64,000 nt of DNA from Clostridia bacterium (lineage in GTDB: Bacteria > Bacillota > Clostridia > Oscillospirales > Acutalibacteraceae): contig JAFQCR010000015.1 of assembly GCA_017416345.1 (NCBI GenBank), forward strand, positions 62,001 through 126,000. Reading direction: 5' to 3'. This document shows positions 1 through 9,182 of this stretch, in pieces. Made by a program: the position numbers and the translations under genes. The stretch's first letter is position 1, and each line of letters opens with the position of its first letter. The notes below the pieces were generated by a model. It had not been told where the DNA came from, searched no databases, and was given only the letters and a program-made list of their open reading frames with translations.

Positions 1-1
1 C

Positions 2-373
2 TGTGCTACAACTGGTATTGCGATGATGGAATCCTACCGCACCGGTACAACGATCTATCCCGATGCAATGTCCAAAAAACTAAAGTATACATCTTCGGGT
101 AGTGTTTATTGGCCGAGCGGATATTCGCAGGTCTCAAGCAGTTATGAATATCTTTTGAGGATATATGAAAAATTGAAATCGGGCAAACCGGTATTGATTG
201 GCGCAAAGAATAAATACGGCGGACAGCATTGGGTGGTCATTACGGGCTTTAAGGGCGGAAACACACTCTCTGCATCCAATTTTTTGGTCAATGATCCCGG
301 CTCACAAAACCGAGCAACGCTCCAAGATCTTTATAACACCCACCCCAACTTTTACAAATATTTGTACTACTAA
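2..373 (+). CDS. C39-like cysteine peptidase domain protein, 5'-truncated by window edge
   Basis: The reading frame is already open at the first bases and starts CATTGIAMMES, which matches the nucleophile region of C39-like (Peptidase_C39_2) domains, where a Cys at the head of a helix is followed by small residues. Further on, GGQHWVVITG supplies the expected catalytic His, and NDPGS the third polar residue. About 123 residues are visible and the protein ends with no extra domain, so the peptidase domain is C-terminal; any signal peptide or repeats lie outside the window. Such proteins are usually exported cell-wall or peptide-processing peptidases. The exact substrate cannot be told. A strong hairpin terminator follows within 10 bases. 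Confidence 0.72.
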   Translation, partial: CATTGIAMMESYRTGTTIYPDAMSKKLKYTSSGSVYWPSGYSQVSSSYEYLLRIYEKLKSGKPVLIGAKNKYGGQHWVVITGFKGGNTLSASNFLVNDPGSQNRATLQDLYNTHPNFYKYLYY

Positions 374-379
374 AACACA

Positions 380-415
380 AACCCGAACAGTCAAAACTGT
401 TCGGGTTTTCTTATA
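380..415. terminator. Bidirectional rho-independent terminator
   Basis: A 12-bp perfect stem (AACCCGAACAGT / ACTGTTCGGGTT, 380-391 and 396-407) with a CAAA loop is followed by TTTCTT on the plus strand. It lies between two convergent genes, the peptidase and the XRE regulator, whose stop is at 411, so it can serve both. Confidence 0.85.
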
Positions 416-1175
416 ATTTTTGCACTATCTTTTTGATAAATTCGCAGAAGAAATAATAAAACGGTATAGTCAAAAACAACAACCACATCGGATGCCACGC
501 AGATCGGAAAAATCCAAGATACAAATAAACCATTGTCACCAAAACCGGATACGCAAAATGCGAGGCGTTACGTTTGAAGATCGCATCGACCAAAGTGTAA
601 TAAAGCGGTATAGATAAAAAAACCAACCAACCGAAGCTCCAGCCTCCGCAAATATTAAAGCATCCGAATAAAATATAGGCTATGACGGTCAAGATCGGAT
701 AAGGAAAATGCTTGAAAGCATAATGAAGCTTTGAAGCCGATTTATTGTTTCCCGGGAAAATATGGCCGTTGGGCAACGGTACATCACGCTTGACCGTATT
801 TCCTTTGTTGTCCTTGACAAATACACCGTTTTTGTCGATATGAACCTCATTACCTTCCGATTCTATGTGAATGCCTTTCGGCCCAACGATATGTACTGTT
901 TTTCCACGTTTTTCATCGGTAACATCACAAGTAAAATCTTCGGTTTCTTTTGGGCTGTCAGGTGCCTCCTCTTGACGACCTTTAACAAGCTCGTCAAGCG
1001 TCACTCCGTAAACATCGGCCAAAGCGATAAGATTATCGGTATCGGGAGAAGCCTCGGCACGTTCCCATTTTGAAACAGCCTGACGGGATACACCAATTCT
1101 TTCAGCCAACTCCTCTTGCGAAAGTCCTGCTTTTTTGCGGTACTCCAGCAAACGTTCTGCAGTTTTAAGATTCAT
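411..1175 (-). CDS. XRE-family transcriptional regulator with C-terminal membrane domain
   Basis: Residues 1-65 are a classical XRE helix-turn-helix (GLSQEELAERIGVSRQAVSKWE), a DNA-binding fold. The middle (about 90-145) is polar and beta-rich, with repeated short 'I/V-H-I' strands (VHIVGPKGIHIE, GNEVHIDKNGVFV). The last 100 residues hold about four hydrophobic segments rich in aromatic residues, so the regulator is probably membrane-anchored. I place the start at ATG 1175 because AAAGGAG ends 7 bases upstream; an in-frame TTG at 1181 is too close to that site. This XRE-plus-membrane architecture is common in Clostridia but its ligands are unknown. It stands alone, facing away from nothing obvious as a target. 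No more specific function can be given. Confidence 0.8.
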   Translation of the reverse strand: MNLKTAERLLEYRKKAGLSQEELAERIGVSRQAVSKWERAEASPDTDNLIALADVYGVTLDELVKGRQEEAPDSPKETEDFTCDVTDEKRGKTVHIVGPKGIHIESEGNEVHIDKNGVFVKDNKGNTVKRDVPLPNGHIFPGNNKSASKLHYAFKHFPYPILTVIAYILFGCFNICGGWSFGWLVFLSIPLYYTLVDAIFKRNASHFAYPVLVTMVYLYLGFFRSAWHPMWLLFLTIPFYYFFCEFIKKIVQKL

Positions 1176-1276
1176 AATCAATCTCCTTTGCTTTTTGCTG
1201 TTTTCAATTTAGCAAAGTTGAGCGTAAAATACAATACATTCTGGTATTCACAGTCGCAACTATCGGTTGCATTTGG

Positions 1277-2986
1277 CTATTTTACAGCGTTTTTAACAGT
1301 TTCGGAAATCTCATAAAACTCGGACGGCTGTATCTTCAAGACCTCACGGTCATAGCTTAAAATACCGTTGGTCTCGTCCTCAACGTCCGATACCTGCGTA
1401 TAAACAGCGGCGCAAAGACCCATTGGCACAAGCGGCAGGATCTCATTATTATAAAGGTCTGAAATTGCCTTTACAAAGTCTTCCCTACTCTCATATTTTG
1501 CGTAGCCGTAGGTTTGCTCGGTATTAAAAACGTGACCCTCGGGTTTATAGGAATATCCGCCGAACTCCGACAACACAAGAGGTTTATCAGATGCTTTGAG
1601 CTTGACCTTTTTGAAATACACGTGACGGCTGTCAACATCGGTCTTCTTGCGTCTGAACCAACCCGAAGTACTGTCGATAAAGCGGGTGCCGTCCGCTTTT
1701 TTCAGCAATTTATACATTTCATCGGCCTTAAACTGTCCCCAACCTTCGTTGAATATCGTCCAATAGCACACAGAAGGATGGTTTTTGAGCAGTTGTGCAG
1801 TATCAAGCATTGACTTGATAAAAGCACCTCTCGTTTCCTTGTTGCAATGCAAACACTTATCCGACATTTTTTGCAAGCCGACAGTAGGCAAAGCGGTATC
1901 ACGGAAGAAAGAATAATGTCCGTTATTGACCATATCCTGGAAAACTATCATACCCAGCTTATCGCAGTAGTAATAAAACAACTGCGGCTCGAGCTTGATA
2001 TGCTTGCGAAGCATATTGAAGCCAAGGCTTTTGGCCGTTTCTATGTCCTTTATAAACAGTTCGGGAGTTGCAGGAGTAAAAAGTCCGTCACTCCAATAGC
2101 CTTGATCCAAAAGTCCGTGAAAAAAGTAGGGCTCACCGTTTAAACAAAGGCGCTTGATTCCATTTATTTCCTTGATCTCAAGCGTGCGGACAGCAAAGTA
2201 AGACTGCACCTTATCGCAATCTGTTGTAACGGTAAAATAATACAAATACGGATCCTCGGGTGACCAATATCTGACGCTTGTCAATTTAACCTCTACGGTG
2301 CTTTTTCTGAGCTCGCAAACTATGTCGCCATCGGGAGTATTCACAGTTACAAGGCCATTTTCGGAACCTTTAACCGATATTTTAACTGTATCTCCAGAAA
2401 CGGTATACGAAACATCGGTTATATGGTTTTGGGGAACACTTTCAAGCCACACGGACTGCCAAATTCCCGTGACAGGTGTGTACCACATTCCGCCTCTTTT
2501 GTGCTTTTGCTTGCCGTAAGGCAGGACGTGCTTATCAAGCTCGTCAATCACCTTGACCTCAATGACATTTTCACGTTTTATACAATCAGAGACATCAAAA
2601 GAAAATGGGCTGTAGCCTCCCCAATGACTGCCTAAAAGATACCCGTTAAGTCTGACCTCGGCGAATTGGTCAACAGCGCCGAAATGAAGATACACGAATC
2701 CCTTGTTAAAATCATCGGGCAAAGTAAAGGTGCGTTTGTAATACACCGTATCGGTGTCGGATATCAGTTCATTCACACCCGACAAAAGGCTTTGCGGCGC
2801 AAAAGGTACGGTTATTTTTTTGTTATAATTTACGGTGCTTTCATCCTTTTTGCAAACAGCAAAATCCCACTCACCGTTGAGGTTTACAAAGGAATCTCTT
2901 TTCAAAAGCGGACGTGGGTAAACATCCCACGGTATACCCTTAAGCTCTTTCCCCTCTTTAGTCCACAGGTCTTTGGTATTACTCAT
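1277..2986 (-). CDS. Glycoside hydrolase family 2 protein (beta-glucuronidase/beta-galactosidase type)
   Basis: The 569-residue protein has the GH2 order: N-terminal jelly-roll sugar-binding domain (LNGEWDFAV near 40, LHFGAVDQFAEVRLNG near 105), immunoglobulin-like sandwich, then a TIM barrel. The acid/base Glu is in IFNEGWGQ (about residue 414) and the nucleophile Glu in LSEFGGYS (about 474). Its short length and lack of the C-terminal beta-galactosidase small-chain domain point to the compact GH2 enzymes, which include beta-glucuronidases, beta-galactosidases and others; substrate is unresolved. No signal peptide, so it is cytoplasmic. It is the last gene of a four-gene operon and its ATG overlaps the MFS stop by 8 bases, with AAAGG 9 bases upstream; the import of short glycosides by the MFS carrier fits. 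Confidence 0.85.
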   Translation of the reverse strand: MSNTKDLWTKEGKELKGIPWDVYPRPLLKRDSFVNLNGEWDFAVCKKDESTVNYNKKITVPFAPQSLLSGVNELISDTDTVYYKRTFTLPDDFNKGFVYLHFGAVDQFAEVRLNGYLLGSHWGGYSPFSFDVSDCIKRENVIEVKVIDELDKHVLPYGKQKHKRGGMWYTPVTGIWQSVWLESVPQNHITDVSYTVSGDTVKISVKGSENGLVTVNTPDGDIVCELRKSTVEVKLTSVRYWSPEDPYLYYFTVTTDCDKVQSYFAVRTLEIKEINGIKRLCLNGEPYFFHGLLDQGYWSDGLFTPATPELFIKDIETAKSLGFNMLRKHIKLEPQLFYYYCDKLGMIVFQDMVNNGHYSFFRDTALPTVGLQKMSDKCLHCNKETRGAFIKSMLDTAQLLKNHPSVCYWTIFNEGWGQFKADEMYKLLKKADGTRFIDSTSGWFRRKKTDVDSRHVYFKKVKLKASDKPLVLSEFGGYSYKPEGHVFNTEQTYGYAKYESREDFVKAISDLYNNEILPLVPMGLCAAVYTQVSDVEDETNGILSYDREVLKIQPSEFYEISETVKNAVK

Positions 2987-4286
2987 TAACACTAACCTTT
3001 CTGTGCTTCAAAACAGCAAATTCAACGGCCAAAACTGCAGCCAAAGCAACAATAACGATCAAAGCCGCAAGGAAGATATTTTCGTTAGGTACAAATGAAG
3101 TTGTACCGTCATCATTAACGATGGTTTCGGCATTTTTCAAAACGGCAGAGCCGATAAACGGACCGATAATACCGGGTATCAACACTTGACCGAAAATACG
3201 AAGTCCCTGGAACATTCCCGCCTTGCCTTCGGGGGTATTGTCCCTTATCATTGCGCCGAAAACGGCCATTCCGGTAAGGTATCCGCACATCATCAAAAGT
3301 GAGCCGATAAACACCAAAGCCGTGCCTTTAAAGAAGAACAAAACAATATAACCCACCGACAGCAAAGCTAAAGAAGGTACGACCGAAAATGCAAAGCCTT
3401 TTTTATCATAAAGTCGGCCGTAAATTGCGGTGACGACGGCGGCAATGATGATAGCAGGTGCCATTATCAGCACGTAATTGTCCATCTGCAAGGAAACGTT
3501 ATAGTAAAGAATAAGATACGGCATAAAGACCTGAATGGAAATACCGAACACCGCAAAGCAGATCAAGGTTATATACAAAACCGCATTGCTTTTGATGACC
3601 GACGGTCTGAAGCCATAGAAAATATTGCGGAAATATTTGCTGTTTTCCTCACGGCGTACACAGGTGTCTTTTATAAGGAAAATGCCCAAAATGCCTATAA
3701 TCAGCACAACAGCGCCGATTATGACGAAAATAGCCGTCCAGCTTGAGCTTTTGTTGAGGTCAAAGGCCATAAATCCGCCGAAAACAACCAATATAGCCAT
3801 CAACGGCATCATAGAGTTGATGCCCTCTGCGGCTCCACGGTTGGTTTCATCGGTCACATCGGTCAGCCAGGCATTAAAAGCGGCATCGTTGGCCGATGAA
3901 CCGAAGAAGGTCATCACACAGTCCATGACAATAACCAACGAAACACCGACCGAAGCGGCCGAAACGGTGCTTGGAATTACTGCGCTTATAACATCGGTTC
4001 TTATCAGCGCAAAGCTCATAATGGAAATACCCCAAACGATATAGCCGCCGCAGATAAACAGCTTTCTTTTGCCTATTTTGTCCGACAAAGCGCCGATAAA
4101 TACGGTGGTCAGCGTTGCCGCAACGGCCGAAGCCGCAACCATTACGGAGATAGCATCGGCCGAGGCGTTGAACATTTTATAAATAAACACGTTGAAATAC
4201 ATATTTTCAACGACCCATGCGACCTGACCGACAAGGCTGAAAATAACCAAAGCCAGCCAGAATTTAGATCTGCTGTTAGTTTTCAT
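2979..4286 (-). CDS. MFS / GPH-type sugar transporter
   Basis: This 435-residue protein has about twelve hydrophobic segments. The N-terminal stretch GQVAWVVENMYFNVFIYKMF and the cytoplasmic loop GALSDKIGKRKLFICGG (the MFS loop 2-3 motif G-x3-D-x2-G-x-R) identify a major facilitator of the kind found beside glycosidase genes in Clostridia, often assigned to glycoside-pentoside-hexuronide symport. A charged loop KDTCVRREENSKYF separates the halves. The start is ATG 4286 with GAGG 6 bases upstream; an upstream TTG would sit on the ribosome site. It follows the ABC gene closely and overlaps the GH2 gene, so it probably imports the substrate of that enzyme. The exact sugar is unknown. Confidence 0.82.
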   Translation of the reverse strand: MKTNSRSKFWLALVIFSLVGQVAWVVENMYFNVFIYKMFNASADAISVMVAASAVAATLTTVFIGALSDKIGKRKLFICGGYIVWGISIMSFALIRTDVISAVIPSTVSAASVGVSLVIVMDCVMTFFGSSANDAAFNAWLTDVTDETNRGAAEGINSMMPLMAILVVFGGFMAFDLNKSSSWTAIFVIIGAVVLIIGILGIFLIKDTCVRREENSKYFRNIFYGFRPSVIKSNAVLYITLICFAVFGISIQVFMPYLILYYNVSLQMDNYVLIMAPAIIIAAVVTAIYGRLYDKKGFAFSVVPSLALLSVGYIVLFFFKGTALVFIGSLLMMCGYLTGMAVFGAMIRDNTPEGKAGMFQGLRIFGQVLIPGIIGPFIGSAVLKNAETIVNDDGTTSFVPNENIFLAALIVIVALAAVLAVEFAVLKHRKVSVNE

Positions 4287-4294
4287 AAATAACC

Positions 4295-6136
4295 TCAATT
4301 AAACTGTGAATTGTAAAGTGTTGAATAGAAGCCGCCCTGCTTCATCAGTTCCTCGTGATTGCCCTGTTCGGAAATAGAGCCGTCCTTTAAAACGATGATG
4401 GTGTCAGCGTGCTGAATAGTAGACAGACGGTGTGCGATAATAAAGCAGGTTCTGCCCTCCATCAGTTTTTTCATAGCCTCCTGGATCTTTATCTCGGTCC
4501 TCGAGTCAACGTTGGAGGTAGCCTCGTCCAAAATCAGCATAGTCGATTTTGAAAGCATTGCACGGGCAATGGTGATAAGCTGACGCTGACCCTTTGAAAT
4601 ATTGACACCGCCATCCGACAAGACCGTATCATACCCTTCCGGCAGATGCTCGATAAACGAGTGTATTCTTGCGGCCTTTGCCGCTTCCTTTACCTCATCT
4701 AAAGTTGCACCCTCTTTACCGTAGGCAATGTTCTCGTAAACCGTGCCGTGGAACAGCCAGGTGTCCTGCAGAACCATCGTGTAGGCCTTTCTCAAGGATT
4801 CACGGGTAATTTGGGTCATATCGTTGCCGTCGACCGTTATCTTTCCGCTGTTGACATCATAAAACCTCATCAATAGATTTATAACGGTGGTTTTACCCGC
4901 ACCCGTAGGGCCGACGATGGCGATAGTCTTGCCCGATTCGGCATTTATATCAATGTTTTTGAGTATCGCTCTTTCGGGAGTATAGCCGAAGGTAACGTCT
5001 TTGACCTCTACCCTGCCTTCGCTTCTTTCAAGAACAATAGCCTTGGGTGAATCGGGTGTTTCGGGAGCTTCGTCGATAACTCTGAAAATACGCTCGGCGG
5101 CCGAAAAAGCTGACTGAAACTCATGCAAAATATTGGCAAACTCGTTTATTGGGCCTGCAAATTTTCTCGAATACTGGACAAACTGTGCAACACCGCCCAA
5201 GGTTATGAAAAACAGAGAGCCTGCCTTAACAACACCGCTTTGCGAGTACATATAAAGTATTCCGCCCAAGATCATAACCAATGAAATTGACAGATTGTTG
5301 ATAAACATAATTGACGGACCCATTACCGAGCCGTGATATTCGGCCATATAATAGGCATCCATTGCATCCTTGTTGCGCTTATCAAAACGGCCGCCGATCT
5401 CATCCTCACGGTGGTAGACCGCAATGGTTCTGCCACCCGAAAGCATTTCCTCGGCGTAGCCGTTCAGTTCACCAAGCATCCTTGAGCGCTTCTGGAAAAG
5501 CGGACGAACCTTCTTTGAACGGTAGCGTGTGAAAAGTATCGAGATCGGCACGGTTATCACAAAGACGAGTATCATCGGCTTGGAGATATTCCACATAAAA
5601 ATAAGTGAGCCGACAACGGTATAAATACTTGTCATAACCTGCACAAGGTCATGTGAAAGTGTTGAATTGACGGTGTCGATATCATAGGATATTCGGCTTA
5701 TGATGTCACCCGTTGCATTGGTGTCAAAAAAGCCTACCGGCAAGGTAGTAAGCTTTTCAAAAACCTGCTTGCGCATTGAATAAACTATCCGCTGTGTAAG
5801 CTTCAGCATCAGTACCGCCAACACATAAGAAAGCACCGCAGACAGAATGTAGCAGACCAGCATTTTGACTACATTTTGCCATACAGCATCAAACTGCACA
5901 CCGTTTTCGTTGGATATGGCATCAATTGCCTCACCCGAATATTTAGGACCCATAAGCGACAGTTGGTTGGACAAAAGTGTCATTGCAATAGCCATCAAAA
6001 ACAAAGGCCATTGTTTTAAAACATAACCGCTCAGACGCTTGAAAACGTGGGTGGCAGTTTTACGGTCAAGCTTCTTTTCAGGCTTTGAGTCAAGCCCTCG
6101 GTTGCCCCTTTGATTGGAATGTCCGTGATTATTCAA
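4295..6136 (-). CDS. ABC exporter half-transporter (permease-ATPase fusion), second subunit
   Basis: Residues 45-330 form a six-helix type IV exporter membrane domain. The nucleotide-binding domain follows with Walker A GPTGAGKTT, signature VNISKGQRQL, Walker B MLILDEATSNVD and H-loop IIAHRLST. In the usual LSGGQ position it reads ISKGQ, a change seen in one partner of heterodimeric exporters; the upstream partner has ISGGQ. I choose TTG 6136 as start because GGGAGG lies 8 bases upstream; a GTG at 6145 overlaps that site. The start overlaps the upstream stop by 8 bases, implying coupled translation and a heterodimer (LmrCD/BmrCD type). Substrate is unknown; a drug, lipid or peptide is more typical than a sugar. 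Confidence 0.88.
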   Translation of the reverse strand: MNNHGHSNQRGNRGLDSKPEKKLDRKTATHVFKRLSGYVLKQWPLFLMAIAMTLLSNQLSLMGPKYSGEAIDAISNENGVQFDAVWQNVVKMLVCYILSAVLSYVLAVLMLKLTQRIVYSMRKQVFEKLTTLPVGFFDTNATGDIISRISYDIDTVNSTLSHDLVQVMTSIYTVVGSLIFMWNISKPMILVFVITVPISILFTRYRSKKVRPLFQKRSRMLGELNGYAEEMLSGGRTIAVYHREDEIGGRFDKRNKDAMDAYYMAEYHGSVMGPSIMFINNLSISLVMILGGILYMYSQSGVVKAGSLFFITLGGVAQFVQYSRKFAGPINEFANILHEFQSAFSAAERIFRVIDEAPETPDSPKAIVLERSEGRVEVKDVTFGYTPERAILKNIDINAESGKTIAIVGPTGAGKTTVINLLMRFYDVNSGKITVDGNDMTQITRESLRKAYTMVLQDTWLFHGTVYENIAYGKEGATLDEVKEAAKAARIHSFIEHLPEGYDTVLSDGGVNISKGQRQLITIARAMLSKSTMLILDEATSNVDSRTEIKIQEAMKKLMEGRTCFIIAHRLSTIQHADTIIVLKDGSISEQGNHEELMKQGGFYSTLYNSQFN

Positions 6137-7853
6137 CGAAAGCACCTCCCATCTGCGAGCGGCTTATCTCCTCGTATTCAATACAAGTTTTGATAAGCTC
6201 ATCATGGGTACCGCTGCCGATTATCCTGCCTTCGTCAATAACAAGGATAAGGTCACAGTTTTTAACTGCACTAACCCTTTGTGCAACCGTTATAACGGTA
6301 GTATCCTTGAAGCTTTCGTTCAAAGCACGACGAAGCTCGAGCTCGGTTCGGTAGTCAAGCGCAGAGGTACTGTCATCCAAAACAAGTATCTCGGGGTCTG
6401 CGGCAACAGCACGGGAAATAAACAAGCGTTGCTTTTGTCCGCCCGAAATATTGGTGCCCTTAGGCGACAGCATATGGTAGTAACCGTCATTAAATTCACT
6501 TATAAATCCGTCTGCCTGCGCAATTTTTGCGGCGGCAATGATTTTTTCCTTGGAAATATCACGTCCGAAGCGAATATTCTCCTCAATGGTATCAGCATAA
6601 AGGAAATCGTTCTGCAAAGCCGTTCCAAAATAAGAGTACAGCTCCTTGCGGTCGATCGTTCTTATATCGCAGCCGTTTATGTAGATATGACCGCTTGTAA
6701 CATCGTAAAACCTCAACAGCAAGCGGACAATGGTCGATTTACCGCTACCGGTAGCGCCGATTATTCCAAGGCTCTGCCCTTTTTTGAGTGTAAAGCTTAT
6801 ATTTTCCAGGTTATTTTTCTTGCCGTTATAGGAAAATTCAACGTTATCGAATACAATATGTGCGTCAGTTGCGATATCGGGAAAATCCTCTGTAGAGCGC
6901 TCGTAAAGCTCATCCTCGGAATTTAAGACCTCTGCAATTCGCTTGGCCGAGGCCGAGCTTTTAGTGTACATGACGAACATACGGGTAACCGTCATCATAG
7001 CCATTGAGATCTGTGTAAAATACTGCATAAAGGCAATGACCGTTTCGGGGTCGGAGGTGTGGTTGGCTACCCTTGAAGCACTCATAGAAACAACGATGAC
7101 AAGACCCATATTCATCAAAAGGGTCATTATCGGATTAACGGTGCCCATAATAACGCCGGCCTTTGTTTCATCCTTAACAAGATCACGGTTTACCGTGTCA
7201 TATCGGCCGTGCTCATACTCTGATTTTGACAAAGCTTTAATAACACGTATTCCCTGCACATCCTCACGGACGACACGAATCATTTTATCAACCGATTGCT
7301 GAACCTTTGAATACAAAGGAACGCCTTTGCGTGAGATGAAATAAACGGTTATAAAAATAAACGGCAGCAAAGCGATCATACCAAGTGCCAAAAAGCTATC
7401 CATAAAAAGCGTTATGGCAATGCCGCCGATAAGCAGTATCGGCGCTCTTACGCCCATTCTCTGCATCATGCCCACGAATTGATGCACATTGTAGGTATCG
7501 GTAGTAATTCTCGATTCCAAAGAAGCTATCGTGAACTTGTCGGTTTGAGAGGACGACAGACGCATTGTTTTGTCAAACAGGTCGTGTCTTACGGCTTCGG
7601 AAAAATTTCGTGAAACTTTGGCCGCCATACGGTTGGCAACGATGTTGCACACCATAGCAACACCTGCACACAAAAGCATTAGTCCTCCCCAAAAAAGTAT
7701 TTGTTTAACATCTTGCGATACTACTACATTCTTTAAAATATGACTTAAAATATACGGCAGCATCAATTCAACCAGGGTGCCTGATACCTTGATAGCAAAG
7801 CCTAATGACATCCGTCCGAAAAACGGCTTGAGATATTTTATAAGTGTCCTCAA
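6129..7853 (-). CDS. ABC exporter half-transporter (permease-ATPase fusion), first subunit
   Basis: A 574-residue exporter subunit: six membrane helices over residues 15-310, then an ATPase domain with Walker [10 protein letters not shown], signature NISGGQKQR and Walker B EILVLDDSTSALD. The residue after the Walker B Asp is Asp rather than Glu (LDDSTS), the degenerate catalytic carboxylate typical of one half of asymmetric heterodimeric exporters, whereas the partner at 4295-6136 has LDEATS. The start is TTG 7853, 8 bases after AGAGGAG; the GTG at 7862 overlaps that site. It is the first gene of the ABC-ABC-MFS-GH2 operon behind a consensus promoter at 7889-7917. Confidence 0.88.
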   Translation of the reverse strand: MRTLIKYLKPFFGRMSLGFAIKVSGTLVELMLPYILSHILKNVVVSQDVKQILFWGGLMLLCAGVAMVCNIVANRMAAKVSRNFSEAVRHDLFDKTMRLSSSQTDKFTIASLESRITTDTYNVHQFVGMMQRMGVRAPILLIGGIAITLFMDSFLALGMIALLPFIFITVYFISRKGVPLYSKVQQSVDKMIRVVREDVQGIRVIKALSKSEYEHGRYDTVNRDLVKDETKAGVIMGTVNPIMTLLMNMGLVIVVSMSASRVANHTSDPETVIAFMQYFTQISMAMMTVTRMFVMYTKSSASAKRIAEVLNSEDELYERSTEDFPDIATDAHIVFDNVEFSYNGKKNNLENISFTLKKGQSLGIIGATGSGKSTIVRLLLRFYDVTSGHIYINGCDIRTIDRKELYSYFGTALQNDFLYADTIEENIRFGRDISKEKIIAAAKIAQADGFISEFNDGYYHMLSPKGTNISGGQKQRLFISRAVAADPEILVLDDSTSALDYRTELELRRALNESFKDTTVITVAQRVSAVKNCDLILVIDEGRIIGSGTHDELIKTCIEYEEISRSQMGGAFVE

Positions 7854-7888
7854 TCGGGTCACTCCTCTACATACAAATTATCTATTTT

Positions 7889-7917
7889 ATTATACAACTC
7901 TCCTTTTTCCGTGTCAA
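7889..7917 (-). promoter_or_regulatory. Consensus sigma-A promoter of the ABC-MFS-GH2 operon
   Basis: On the minus strand TTGACA (7917-7912) and TATAAT (7894-7889) are both perfect consensus hexamers with a 17-base spacer. Transcription should begin near 7882, some 30 bases before the TTG start of the first ABC gene. Confidence 0.85.
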
Positions 7918-7951
7918 TAAAACAATGTTTATTAAAAAATTTTAAATTGTA

Positions 7952-7980
7952 TTGACTTTGCAATAAAATTGGTGTATTAT
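7952..7980 (+). promoter_or_regulatory. Sigma-A promoter of the CE15-like esterase gene
   Basis: TTGACT (7952-7957), 17 bases, TATTAT (7975-7980). It is back-to-back with the divergent ABC operon promoter; the two -35 hexamers are 34 bases apart, which leaves room for a shared regulator, though I see no clear palindrome there. Confidence 0.75.
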
Positions 7981-8010
7981 GAAGAAAAATTTGCACGGAG
8001 GTGCATCGTT

Positions 8011-9165
8011 ATGGTCAAACCGGTCACAGGTGAAGAAATTATCAAGGCAGTTCAATACGATGTTTTGGGCAAGCTCCCCAACCCCTTTATTTTTGACGAC
8101 GGAAGTGAAGTCAAAACTGTTGAGGATTGGGAAAAGCGCCGCAAGGAGATATTTGAAACGGCTGTTACTTTGCAGTACGGCCCTCAACCTCCCAAACCCG
8201 AGGTCTTTGAGGTCGAGGATCTGTATGAGTTCTCTGCTCGTGTGTTAAACTACAGAATAACCGCAGGAACCAAGGAAAAGCAGGCATCCTTTATTATGCA
8301 GATCTTCAAGCCCGAAGGTGCCAAGAAATTCCCCGTTGTTGTTTGCGGTGATGGTTGCTGGAAATACGCAAACGATAAGGAATACCTTAACGCAATGCTC
8401 GATAACGGTATCGGCTTCGTGCTTTTCAACCGTCTTGAATTAGCAAATGATACCCGTCATAAGGGCCGTGGTAACGGTCAGCTTTACAAGGTCTACCCCG
8501 ATCTTGATATGGGCGCTTTGATGTGCTGGGCCTGGGGCTTTATGCGTTGTGTTGATGCACTTGAGACCTTTGATTTTATCGACAAATCCTGCATAGCCTT
8601 CACCGGCCACTCAAGAGGTGCTAAAACCGCTATGCTTGCAGGTGTTCTTGACGAACGTGCACATATCGTCAACCCCAATGAGACCAACTGCGGTGCTTGC
8701 TCCTGCTACCGTATACATATGACACAGATCTGTGAGGACGGTGTTGAGCGACGCTCGGAGACCCTCAAGGATCTTGGAACCAACTACGACTTCTGGATAG
8801 GCAGCGGAATGCAGGAATACAAAGAGAGAGAAGCCGATCTTCCCTTTGATGCTCACTATCTTAAAGCACTTGTTGCTCCCCGTAAGCTTTGTGTATGGGA
8901 AGCCGCAAGCGACGCTTGGACCAACACCATCGGCTCGTGGCAGACTTCAATGGCAGCAACTGAAGTTTTCAAGCTTTACGGCAAGGAGGAAAACCTTGTT
9001 TGGTACTACCGCACAGGTACTCACTTCCATCAGCCGCTTGATATTCAGCAGTTAGTCAAGGTCATTAAGTGGCACATGAACGGCGAACCGCTTGACGATA
9101 CCTTCTTCAAGACCCCCTTCAAGCAGCCCGAGCTGATCTATGATTGGAAATGCCCTGAAAAATAA
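8011..9165 (+). CDS. CE15-like alpha/beta hydrolase (putative glucuronoyl esterase)
   Basis: The 384-residue protein has an alpha/beta-hydrolase core. The nucleophile elbow is TGHSRGAKTAMLAG (Ser about residue 201), followed by NPNETNCGACSCYR, which resembles the conserved blocks after the Ser in carbohydrate esterase family 15. A His candidate is in THFHQPLD (residues 338-340). CE15 enzymes cleave esters between lignin or alcohols and 4-O-methyl-glucuronic acid on xylan; assignment here is by motif only and another carbohydrate esterase is possible. No signal peptide is visible, so it may act on imported oligosaccharides. The start is ATG 8011 with CGGAGG 9 bases upstream; a GTG at 7969 lies inside the promoter. 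It is divergent from the GH2/MFS operon, suggesting one glycan-use locus. Confidence 0.7.
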   Translation: MVKPVTGEEIIKAVQYDVLGKLPNPFIFDDGSEVKTVEDWEKRRKEIFETAVTLQYGPQPPKPEVFEVEDLYEFSARVLNYRITAGTKEKQASFIMQIFKPEGAKKFPVVVCGDGCWKYANDKEYLNAMLDNGIGFVLFNRLELANDTRHKGRGNGQLYKVYPDLDMGALMCWAWGFMRCVDALETFDFIDKSCIAFTGHSRGAKTAMLAGVLDERAHIVNPNETNCGACSCYRIHMTQICEDGVERRSETLKDLGTNYDFWIGSGMQEYKEREADLPFDAHYLKALVAPRKLCVWEAASDAWTNTIGSWQTSMAATEVFKLYGKEENLVWYYRTGTHFHQPLDIQQLVKVIKWHMNGEPLDDTFFKTPFKQPELIYDWKCPEK

Positions 9166-9182
9166 TACTGATAGCAATAAAA

